From Daphnia carinata (lineage: Eukaryota; Arthropoda; Branchiopoda; Diplostraca; Daphniidae): a stretch of 64,000 nucleotides of DNA. Made by a program: the position numbers and the translations under genes. This document shows positions 8,888-18,232 of the stretch, one piece after another. The notes beneath the pieces were generated by a model. That model had not been told where the DNA came from and made no database searches. It saw only the letters and a list, made by a program, of their open reading frames with translations. The first letter of the stretch is position 1. The number at the start of each line of letters is the position of its first letter. Location of the stretch: the NCBI RefSeq assembly GCF_022539665.2, contig NW_026712534.1, positions 62,001 to 126,000 of the forward strand, given 5' to 3'.

Positions 8888-11251
8888 GATAATGGTGGAG
8901 AGTATATGAGTCAAGAGCTTGATACCTAGCTTAAAGAAAATGGAATTCGGCATGAGACCAGCATTGCAAGAACACCGGAACAAAACGGAGTCTCGGAGAG
9001 AGAGAATCAGACAGTAGTTGAATCTGCTAGAAGCATGTTGCTGACATGTAATTGACCACGAGAAATGTGGGCTGAAGCAGTCAATTGCGCCAATTATGTT
9101 CTCAACCGTGTCCCATCTAAGGCTACTCCTAACAAGACACCTTATGAACATTGGTTCAACAGCAAACCGGATCTCTCCCATCTTAGAGTTTTTGGATGTG
9201 ATGCATATTTACATGTGCCTAAAGAAGAACGTTCCAAGTTTGAATCCAAGAGTCTCAAGTGTTGTTTTGCTGGTTATGCAGATACGCAAAAAGGCTTTCG
9301 CTTGTGGGATCCAGTTAATCGTAAAGTTAAGATCGGACGAGATGTACGATTTGACGAACAATTGAGTTCAAAACAAAGAAGCGGTACTGAGAGTTTTAGC
9401 GATCCAATCACCCCAGTTGAGTTTGAAGTGGGCGGGGATTTGCAAGTGTCCACTGGACGTGCCGCCGAGTTCAACTCTCTGCCTGGGGAGACTCTTGATA
9501 ATGTTGAAACAACAGAAGATGCCAATGAACACGAAGAACCTTTTCATGGCTTTGAAAGTACTGATACACCAGACAACGAAACTAGAACACGTCAATCTAC
9601 ACGGATCATCAAAAAACCACAAAGACTGATACAAGATACAAATTTTCTAAGTTTTGATCAGCATGTCCCACAAGTCCTTGATGAACCACAAACGTACGAA
9701 GAAGCAATGGACGGCCCTCAAGCAAATCAATGGAAAATTGCAATGCAGGAAGAACTCAACTCACTAAAAATCAACAACACCTGGAGGATGACCAGCCTAC
9801 CACCAGAGAGGAAGCCAATCAAGAACAAATGGGTGTACAAAGTAAAGTACTCTACGGATGGACAAATCCAACGTTTCAAGGCACGCTTGGTTGCCAAAGG
9901 TTTCTCCCAGTAAGAGGGCATTGACTACAATGAGACTTATGCTCCTGTGGTTCGCCATGAGTCACTTCGGATGGTAATTTCTATTGCAGCAGCAAAAAAT
10001 CTTGAAATCCTTCAACTTGATGTGAAGACGGCTTTTCTTCACGGTGACCTCAAGGAAGAACTGTACATGGAGCAACCCGAGGGTTTCGGAGACACAAGTA
10101 GGCCAAGTGATGTCTGTCATTTGCTAAAGAGTATTTATGGTTTAAAACAAGCCTCTCGTTCATGGAACGAAAAATTTGATCAATTTCTTAAAACCTTTGG
10201 ATTTATCAAGAGCTCAGCGGATCCTTGCGTCTATTTTCAAGGCCAAGGTGAATCTGAAATGATCCTTACACTCTGGGTTGATGATGGACTGCTCTGCGGT
10301 ACACACCGAGCTCTACTGAATGAAGTGGTCAGACAACTTAACAAAAACTTCGAAATCACATCAGGAGAAGTCGATTGCTTTGTTGGCATCTCTATCAAAC
10401 AAAACAGGATTCAACACACAATCCAACTTAGCCAGCGTCATTACATCAAGAGAATCCTGAAACGCTTCAAGATGGAAAACTGTGACTCAAAAGTCGTACC
10501 GGCCGATCCCTACACAATCCTCTCATCGGAAGGCAATGATGGTGAAACGGTTTGCGCCGATCAACAGTTATATCAAGAAGCAGTGGGGAGTTTGATGTTT
10601 ATTATAGTATGCACTCGTCCTGACATAGCATTTGCTGTGGGGCAGGTTGCCCAATTTTGTCCGAATCCGAAGAAAGCCCATTGGAATGCAGTAAAAAGGA
10701 TTATGGCTTATCTACGTGGAACCTATAACTATGGAATTGTCTACAGAGGTGACAGAGGTACGAATGAGTCGAATCGCCTGACCATCTACTCAGATGCTGA
10801 CTATGCTGGCAACGTGGACACTAGGCGTTCCATATCTGGTTATCTCCTTGTGCTCAATGGAGGTCCTGTATCCTGGGCCAGTCGCAAACAACAGTGTATC
10901 TCTCTTTCGACAACGGAGGCGGAATTTGTAGCCATGTGCGAGTCAACAAAGGAATTGATATGGATGCGTCGACTACTTGCAAGTGTTGGATGTGAACAAA
11001 CTGGTCCATCGACTCTCTACTGTGACAACCAGGGGGCTATCAAGTTAGTACACAATCCGGAATTTCATCGTCGGACGAAACACATTGATGTGAAGTATCA
11101 TTTTATTCGCCAGCAGTTCCAAGAACGATCCGTAAATGTGGATTATGTCAACACAAAGTTTCAACTGGCAGATCTTCTCACTAAGCCCTTAGGAGGTCCT
11201 ATTTTTCGGGAAATGCGGAGCAAGATTCAAGTTCTTCCATGTTCGGTTTGA
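8888..11251 (+). pseudogene. Copia integrase C-terminus, reverse transcriptase, RNase H
   Basis: Resumes the polyprotein: GGEYMSQEL, then RTPEQNGVSERENQ with the catalytic Glu region, AEAVNCANYVLNR, then the reverse transcriptase (LQLDVKTAFLHGDL near 10015, LWVDDGLLC near 10275) and RNase H (TIYSDADYAGN near 10785, STTEAEF near 10910, DNQGAIKL near 11025). In-frame stops are TAG at 8927, TGA at 9053 and TAA at 9911. Otherwise the frame is unbroken to TGA at 11249. Loss of a single intact frame means replication would need help from another copy. Confidence 0.93.
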
Positions 11252-11258
11252 GTGGGGA
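11251..11258 (+). other. Polypurine tract of copia element
   Basis: The purine-rich AGTGGGGA directly precedes the 3' LTR, the usual site for plus-strand DNA priming. Confidence 0.8.
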
Positions 11259-11428
11259 TATTGAAATATTGCGATGTTTTATGCAAACCTCAAGGTTGCC
11301 GTTTAGCAACACCTAGAGTGACTGTACTGTTTTAATGTGTGAGTGACCTAAAGGGAGCATCACGTGGAAATACAAAACTCAGTTGTTGCAAAGTGAAGTA
11401 TTATAGTATTCAATTTAATATTCCAACA
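11259..11428 (+). repeat. Copia 3' LTR
   Basis: 170 bp, identical to 2354-2523 by eye; followed by the target duplication gcaat. Confidence 0.93.
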
Positions 11429-11510
11429 GCAATTTTGTTGGTTTGTTTTTTAGCTTTTTTGTGAAAAAAATTAGTTTGATTACCCAAAGCAGCAATAACT
11501 AAAGATTAAA

Positions 11511-12352
11511 ACTTGAACTCCTGGTTTCAACGTACGGATTTCAACACTGCCACATGTAACTCGTAACAGCCAGTGAGAAAAATCAATTCCATAGTGTTGC
11601 AATGGTAAGTACAAAAGCCTGCCAATTTTAGAGGATCATTTTTTAAATTATAATTGTACAGTGAACCAGCCTATAGGGAATATCTACCTATTCCAGAAAA
11701 ATAGGTAGATCTGTTGTCTGTTCCACGATTTTGCTGAAGCTTTTGGGTGCATAATGTAGCATCAATTGGGTCTTCACCAGATGACTAGAGGAAATAGAAT
11801 GTTCCAGAGTTAAACAGCTTCCGAAAGCTCAGTCACTCTTTCTTCTTCTACTGTCTGTGGCCCCTTCAAAAGTATAAAAATTGTTTGATTGATGTGAAAA
11901 ACTTCAGATTCCCCAATCTTCCCAACAGAAACACAACTTGTAACCAAGACTAGGTATTGGTAAGACAACGTATATTACAAGGGCCCATCTCCTAAATAAA
12001 TTGAACTATCAAAGTTCAAAATTATTTTCAATTTTTATTCTAGTTCATTTGACAAACCTGTATTAACTAGTAGTACACCAACACATCCCTATGAGTCAGA
12101 AAGTTTTGTATACAACATTTTTACTATGTCAACCTCAGCAGGACCTAGCAAATATTTAGGAGTTATATATGCAATTTTGTTGGTTTGTTTTTTAGCTTTT
12201 TTGTGAAAACAATTAGTTTGATTACCCAAAGCAGCAATAACTAAAGATTCAAAGAGAAGGGCTTCGTCTCGGTTCCGTTGTTAGAGCAAAACACTGTCCG
12301 GTCCCTGTCCATTAATTTTATGCCAAATCTTGTAACATTTTCCCATAGCCAT
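11511..12352 (-). pseudogene. Synaptojanin-like N-terminal region (copy A2)
   Basis: Exon 1 (12226-12352) starts MAMGKCYKIWHKINGQGPDS, the SAC N-terminus of synaptojanin, and ends at a GTAATC donor. Its LLEQRNRDE stretch has a stop (TAA) in place of the Glu codon. The next exon has TAG in SDSQGC, and the following one the same frameshift as copy A1. Only the start of the SAC exon remains at 11511-11605, where the sequence jumps to the preceding repeat unit: after 11508 the order restarts at the equivalent of position 1690. This is a tandem duplication of about 740 bp relative to A1. Confidence 0.75.
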
Positions 12353-12470
12353 TTTCGTGATCTAAATTTCAAAATACTACCTGGTCGATTGTATTTAGAA
12401 TGTCATTAGCTAATGTGCGACTTCGAATCAGTTAGCACGTCAGGTGTGATTCCTTCTGCTCAAATCAATT

Positions 12471-12612
12471 GAAATCAGCTGTGATAGTCCAAATGGTACC
12501 GTGTTTATTGTGTATACTTGGAACGTTGAACACTATGGCGAGGAAATCACCGTGGAAATCGAGGCGCCATCAATTGTGGAAACCACCACCGGAAGGGTTT
12601 TCGCGGAACAAA
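12471..12612 (+). other. Open frame divergent from synaptojanin exon 1, unidentified
   Basis: A plus-strand frame without its own ATG reads EISCDSPNGTVFIVYTWNVE, then EITVEIEAPSIVETTTGR, ending in two stops. It is the only other coding-like sequence beside the pseudogene's 5' end and is conserved at 33330-33470, where the gag-only LTR element inserts just after the stops. An ATG-started frame over the same bases (12469-12654) is less protein-like. I do not recognise either. Confidence 0.25.
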
Positions 12613-13827
12613 TTTGATGAAATCGTGGAATATTTTATCATACGGATAAGATGAAGATGAAGAGCAAGAAGGTGGGGGTTCCCATCAGTTATCTTATAAT
12701 AATAGAAAGATACAACTAGACAATTTGAAAACTATTTATATTTTTTAAATCAAAATGAAAATTCAAACAAAGTTCATTAAACGATTTCTTACGAAATTCA
12801 TTTATTGACACTAAAAACGAATCACTGTTCGGGACTCCCGCAACTTCTTACAAACGCAGTTTTCGTGCAGAAAGACACGTATAAAGCACTTGTGTGTGCC
12901 TCTGCTTATTGGAGCCGTGGTGGCCATCTCGTGATCCAGTTGTGAGTCGCGGTTCACAACGCATTGCGTCACCGTTACGGTTCCCGTGAGTTGAGTTTCA
13001 CCCTGCTACGCCATATGAGGTGTCATCGGCATGCGTCTGGAACAAACTCATGTAATAAGGTGCTAGGCAATACTGAGATGTCTAATCATCACGATATGCC
13101 TTCAAACGGTGAAGAAACAAGTAAAAGGGCCTCTCGATGCGTTGAGATTGAGCATTGAGAACCTAACCGGATTTACACTTCTTCCATAACCGCCTTGACG
13201 AACAGTAAAGCTTGTTCAAAGTATCTGATGGCCTATAGACTAGGCTTCTTTGGGAGGGATCATCAAGTTGATAGTATCAGCTTGGTGGTGTTGGTTGATT
13301 CTCCTGTTAGAAGAAATCTACCCTAGTGGTGATGAAGTTCATCTACCTAAATTAAGTCACAGATGCTTTGGATGCGGGGCTTTAGTAGTTACGTAACGTA
13401 GCCTGTTGAAGTCAAGGAGCACTTTTTACCACTATGAATACAGGGCCTTGCGTTAAAAACCCGTGCAAGTTCAGAGACGGAAAACACTGTATTTTACGAC
13501 CCTCCTGTAGTTTAAGCGAAAGTCTATCCTATTGTGGAGTTAACAGAATAACAGTCGGTAAGGATTACTACGATACTAGGTAATATTAATATGTCTTATC
13601 ATCACGATATGCCTTCAAACGGTGATGAAACAAGTAAAAGGGGGTTTGAAGCCAATTGCGGAGGGCACATGTTTCCCTTTTTATCACTTACACACGATGT
13701 AAACCTTTTCATAAACTCGAAAGAATCTGATTTAAATTTTGTTCCTATTACATTTTAGTTTTCAGAAAGTCAGTGGTCGACAATCATGAATAACATTCAC
13801 TTGTGGGCTATTCTAGTTGCCCATTTG
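12613..13827. repeat. Duplicated intergenic block with internal direct repeat
   Basis: No convincing gene. A direct repeat of about 68 bp occurs at 13062-13129 and 13573-13641 (sharing catcacgatatgccttcaaa). The whole stretch recurs at 36437-37610 with few differences, so it belongs to the larger segmental duplication. Confidence 0.65.
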
Positions 13828-14150
13828 GGACATAGTGTAGTGTTCAGCAGCCTTTGTGCTGTAGTAAGACGGACAACATAAGTTGTGGTGTAGTAGGTAG
13901 GATCCACATAGTACAAAGAGCAGCGTTGCTGTAGTAACTTGGGGCAGCGTAGAATTTCGGGGCTTCAGTGTAGTAGGTTGTCTCAGCGTAATAAGATGGA
14001 GTAGCTGCTATATAGCATGTTATGGAGCTACGTAATACTTGGGCGCCTCTGTAGTGGTGTAGTACAACGCACTTGTCGTGTAGCTCGGAGCAGAGTAATA
14101 TATTATGGCATCAATGTAGTAAGCCGGAGAAGCGTAGATTGTGGTGTAAT
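13828..14150 (-). pseudogene. Tyr-rich YYT-repeat protein remnant (A2)
   Basis: On the minus strand, pieces read YYTTIYASPAYYID, YYTTTEAPKYYVAP, a stop, then after frame changes YYSTKAAEHYTMSQMGN. These are units of the YYTTTYAAP/YYTEAPKYY family seen best at 46886-47715. Function is unknown; a secreted structural protein of cuticle or mucus is possible from composition. Several stops and frameshifts mark it as decayed. A sister copy lies at 37615-37960. Confidence 0.6.
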
Positions 14151-15189
14151 ACTACGAGCGCGAATAGCCATTAGTATAAGTACACTAGTGAACGAAGGGG
14201 CGTGTAACAACGAGGGATACCAGTGAGCGAACCAAGAGGTAGTAGAAAATAAAAAAAAGAACGTGATAGAGTGGGCGATACCAGTGAGTGAAATAAAAGG
14301 CAATGGGAAAAAAATTGTGCGATTCCTCCTACAGCTGGCGATTGAGGTTGGGTTTAATAGTCGTTTGATTTTTAGTTGGGAGGAAAAGAAGGAACCTTTC
14401 GTTTCACAGGAAGCCAGTAAATAGAAGAAGGTAGGTATGGCGTAATACAAATCTATCTGTTTAATGTTTAAGGCGGCTAAAAGTATCCATTATGGGTGCA
14501 TCTTAATCACAGAGGTAATGTAAATGAACTGCTCAGACATGGTAAAAATGTAACGTAGCTCAATCCCAGCGGTAACCTTTCGAGGTTGAAACTGAAACGT
14601 GAGACAATATGACAGAAAAAAAAAAAAAGGGATAAAAATAAGGCAGCGGCCATCATTATTATCATATTAAAAATTATTATCATTATTAGAAAAAAACAAG
14701 AGAAGGAGTAAAGTAATAAAAAAACGAGATTACGTCATAGCTGTTTTTCATTATTAGTTTATTTCAGCAAATTCGCTATTTAATACCAAGGTTTATTGAA
14801 AGAGGAACCTTGGACTCTACACTTAAAATTTTAATCGCAAACCGATAATCGAACATGAACAATAATTTTGATTAGTTACTATATTAAGCACTTTTTTAAG
14901 TGTTTATCTCTCCGTCCGTTTCTGCTCAATATCCAGCATGGTTTCACATCATGTTGCACCTACATATAATTCAGTCGTATCCCAGTACTGTTCCACAACA
15001 AATCAACGCCGAGCACCCAGCTTCGACGCAACAACCCAATTTCATGAGGAACTACATAAAATTTCAGACGAACACGTTTGCTAGATGCTATTAGTTTTAT
15101 ATGTACACGTTTTTACACCGAAAGCAACAGAGGCGTAAGGCATAGAATAAATGACTTTGAATTTTTTACTCAACTGAGGTTTCATTAAT
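14151..15189. other. Intergenic, duplicated, no gene seen
   Basis: AT-rich spacer with homopolymer and ATTATT tracts, matching 37961-39039. No conserved reading frame is shared by the two copies. Confidence 0.6.
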
Positions 15190-15944
15190 TTAGTAGATCT
15201 TGTAGCCTTTGCCGTTGAAAGGGATATGGACAGGGGCGACTGGAAGTTCGTATTCGTGGACGGGAGAAACGGGAAAGTGTTCTCATTTGGGCTTGAAACC
15301 GGCTTCATTAGCGGCCCAGGTCAAAGTGAATTTTTGGCCTTCAGGAGAAACCCAGTAAGAGGATCCTTTATTGGTGTTGCCTAGGATTTCACCGTACGAT
15401 TCTTTGCCGTAGGAATCGTAGGTGACTCCTTGCATCTTCTTCTGGGCCTGAGACTCTTCACGAGTTGGTAGCCAGACTGGCCGTAGCTGTAGGTGAATAG
15501 AATAGAATTTAATTTTTAAAAATATGAATACTTTTAAACCATACGTTGGTGAGTATAAGGTAATGCGCCTACCTCCATTGGCTGCTGCCATCGAGGTTGC
15601 GCTCGTCAGATTGGCTAGTGATGGTAACGTCGGCGTATTTGTTATCCTTGTTGTAGCTGGGAGTAGGGTAAGCTGGTGCGGGGTAGGCTGGTGCAGGGTA
15701 GGCTTGTGCAGGATAGGCTGATGCAGGGTAGGCCGGTGCGAGGTAACTAGGAGTAGGGTACTTTGGTGCAGGGTAGCTTGGGGCTGGGTAGCTGGGTGCC
15801 TTGTATTCCGGCTTGTAGCTGGGTGGAACAGCGGCAGCGACGGCCAAGAAAGCGGCGATAACAAACTGCGAAAAAAGCTTTTCAATAAGCTATGAAATTG
15901 TAAATAAAAGAAAAATTTAAAGAAATTATATTTACTAGTTTCAT
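15190..15944 (-). pseudogene. RR-1 cuticle protein gene CP1, broken
   Basis: Exon 1 (15936-15944) encodes MKL. Exon 2 (15573-15865) encodes FVIAAFLAVAAAVPPSYKPE, a signal peptide, then PSYPAPSYPAP-type repeats and the start of the RR-1 domain (TSQSDERNLDGSSQW). Exon 3 (15190-15486) continues MQGVTYDSYGKESYGE and GSSYWVSPEGQKF. Chitin_bind_4 proteins bind chitin in soft cuticle. Exon 3 is frameshifted in its first 30 bases (YGQSGY then a shift to REESQ), and a Gly codon after AGFKPK has become TGA. The start-site motif on its promoter side reads TCCGTT where others read TCAGTT. The duplicate CP5 shares both exon 3 lesions. Confidence 0.85.
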
Positions 15945-16583
15945 GTTGAGAGCGGGTTGGAGAGTTGAACAACGGATGTCTTCAGTCACCTTCAGACGGC
16001 CTTATATAGTCGAAAAAATATTGGATGTCTTTCATTTTCATTTGATTTCTTTACTTAGTTTTTTAAAGCGGCGTTCACCGCCTTGTAGTGGCGAAATGAT
16101 TTGGTTTGCATTACAGGACAGGGCCCTTGCAATGCAGTGATTGCTTTCGATAAGCAGAAACCTAACACAATTTGCTGATGATTTTCCTTCAGAATTGTCA
16201 CATATCACCACCGACTGATGATTTATGAATTGAGCAAATTATCGTTCGTCAACCTGATTTTAGTAAGATAAATTATATTATTTGTATTTCATAGACACTG
16301 ACTTGTGAATATTCCTATAACAAGATATTGATTTCTCATCATCATAGACCAGGAGACAAAATAAATCCTTCACCAGCCAAACGAAATCAAAAATGCACTG
16401 TGGTTAAGGGTAAAAGCGAAAGTAAGGTATTTTATTCAACGCCCAAAACCTAATTTGCTAGAGCGAATTCTAGTGCCAAAACAACTAGGTCAACTGAACG
16501 TTCTATGCCTCTCACTCGACTATAAAAGTGCGGGATGGAAGGACTAAGACCATCAGTTGTTTATCAAACCCTCCTAGTGCAAC
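15945..16583. promoter_or_regulatory. Shared divergent promoter of CP1 and CP2
   Basis: For CP2, TATAAAA at 16521-16527 is followed by an arthropod initiator TCAGTT at 16553-16558, about 30 bases before the ATG. For CP1 on the other strand, TATATAA lies at 16002-16008 with TCCGTT at 15971-15976. Almost the same 640-bp spacer separates CP6 and CP7 (41741-42380). Co-regulation of head-to-head cuticle genes is inference from this layout. Confidence 0.7.
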
Positions 16584-17323
16584 ATGAAGCTCGTAAGGCA
16601 TTTAATCTCTTATTCTTATTTTGAGCTAAAATCAATTTTATGTTTAAAACGGCATTGTCTGACAGTTTGTCGTCGCCGCTTTCTTGGCCGTCGTTGCCGC
16701 TGTTCCATCCAGCTACAAGCCGGAATACAAGGCACCCAGCTACCCAGCCCCAAGCTACCCTGCACCAAAGTACCCTACTCTTAGCTACCCCGCACCGGCC
16801 TACCCTGCATCAGCCTATCCTGCACCAGCCTACCCCGCACCAGCTTACCCTACTCCCAGCTACAACAAGGATAACAAATATGCCGACATCACCGTCACCA
16901 GCCAATCTGACGAGCGCAATCTCGATGGCAGCAGCCAATGGAGGTAAATCTATTTCATACTTTATACTCATCATTTTAAGAACTAAAGATAACCATTAGA
17001 CAAATTTTATTATTTCAACCCATAGCTATGCCCAGTCTGACTACACCACTCGCGAAGAGTCTCAGGTCCAGAAGAAGATGCAAGGAGTCACCTACGATTC
17101 CTACGGCAAAGAATCGTACGGTGAAGTCCTAGGCAACACTAACAAGGGATCTTCCTACTGGATTTCCCCTGAGGGTCAGAAGTTCACTTTGACCTGGGTT
17201 GCTGATGAGGCCGGTTTCCAACCCAAGGGTGACCACTTGCCCGTTGCCCCCGTCCACGTCTACGAGCTCCCAGTTGCCCCTGTTCACATCCCTTTCAACG
17301 GCAAAGGCTATAAGATTTACTAA
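16584..17323 (+). CDS. RR-1 cuticle protein CP2, intact
   Basis: Exons 16584-16592 (MKL), 16666-16943 and 17026-17323, all with GT/AG ends, give 194 residues. Signal peptide is MKLFVVAAFLAVVAAVPS. Residues about 20-65 are YPAP/YPTP repeats predicted to be extended and extracellular. The RR-1 (chitin_bind_4) domain runs from SDERNLDGSSQWSYAQSDY through GSSYWISPEGQKFTLTW to ADEAGFQPKGDHLP, with aromatic residues at the chitin-binding positions. The tail is APVHIPFNGKGYKIY. It is divergent from CP1 with its own TATA and initiator. All features are consistent with a working structural protein of the exoskeleton. Confidence 0.93.
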
Positions 17324-18232
17324 ATTATATAAAATCCTGTCTGAAAACATTATTTAAATTTTCTGTACTGAATGCACTGACATTCTTGTATTATCGGTAC
17401 ATAAAATACATGTTAATATGAATGTCAATCTAAAATCACGTCAGAAAAGTGTGGGTTTGTGCGTCGTAGCCGTATTAACTTTAACCACATTTTATAATCG
17501 ACGTGGGCACCTATAGTTTCTTCCATTTAGTAATAAGTGTTGGTTCCCAATGCAACCAACCCACGTAGTCGCAATTTAAAGTTATTCAAACTGTTCCGAT
17601 CCTTAAGTCACTCTTTCACCCATTATCGCCTTGCAATTATCATCAGATTTATCACTGAAATTCGAGTGATTAACTTAACCTGTATAGATATTTACGAACA
17701 GGCTTCTATTAATAAAATTATTTTCATGGAAGAAAAACAATTTTACGTAAAAAATGTTATGATAGATGAATTGTTTAGTGTAACCAGCATTCGTAACGGG
17801 AATCTACCAGTCCCCCTACAAAATTTGGAAACTTCTCTTCAGTTTGCCGCTAGGTGGCAGGTAAACCGCACATTCACGGATATCTTCTAATTTTTTAGTC
17901 GTCTGCTGTGTATTCTATATTGTCACATCAGTAATTCTTCAGTACACCAGTCGCACTTAAAAGCTAAAGTCAAGTCAAGTCAATTCTTCAGGAGCAAACA
18001 ACAATCAATGGTATTTGCAACATTATCATTTATTGCTTTTAGCCAACAATCAAGCCAAAGGTATTCTTTACTCCGCCATGCATTAAATGAAGCTGTGCGT
18101 GAGACCTGCGTTCGAATGTGTGCAAATCGACAAAATTTGTGCTCACACAGAGAAGTAACGTCTTTCAAACTGTTCATGCCCTGCGTGATAACGGTAAACG
18201 GATATGAAGACATATCATACTTTTATTTCACA
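17324..18232. other. Intergenic between CP2 and CP3
   Basis: AT-rich spacer. Short open stretches on both strands (such as 17537-17890) show no motif or splice structure. Nothing assigned. Confidence 0.55.

Larger units (their letters stand above)
2354..11428 (+). mobile_element. Copia-type LTR retrotransposon with nested DNA transposon
   Basis: LTRs of 170 bp at both ends appear identical base for base. The 5-bp target duplication gcaat lies at 2349-2353 and 11429-11433; the unoccupied site is visible in the sister copy near 12170-12180. Removing the nested insertion (4394-8887 plus one 11-bp repeat) leaves about 4.57 kb with gag, protease, integrase, reverse transcriptase and RNase H in copia order. 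The element sits in a synaptojanin-like pseudogene intron. Three in-frame stops (8927, 9053, 9911) and the nested insertion make it non-autonomous today, despite LTR identity indicating recent insertion. Confidence 0.95.

Noticed and set aside
12964-13158. Frame MRHRYGSRELSFTLL conserved in two duplicates
   Set aside because: Conservation is expected from the recent segmental duplication alone. The frame has no domain, and its relic repeat at 13573 does not keep it open.
15283-15972. A 229-codon minus-strand frame over CP1 starting MFNSPTRSQHETS
   Set aside because: It reads intron 1 and exon 2 in the wrong frame and meets exon 3 only by chance. The splice-joined frame with MKL plus signal peptide is the family structure seen in intact CP2, CP6 and CP7.
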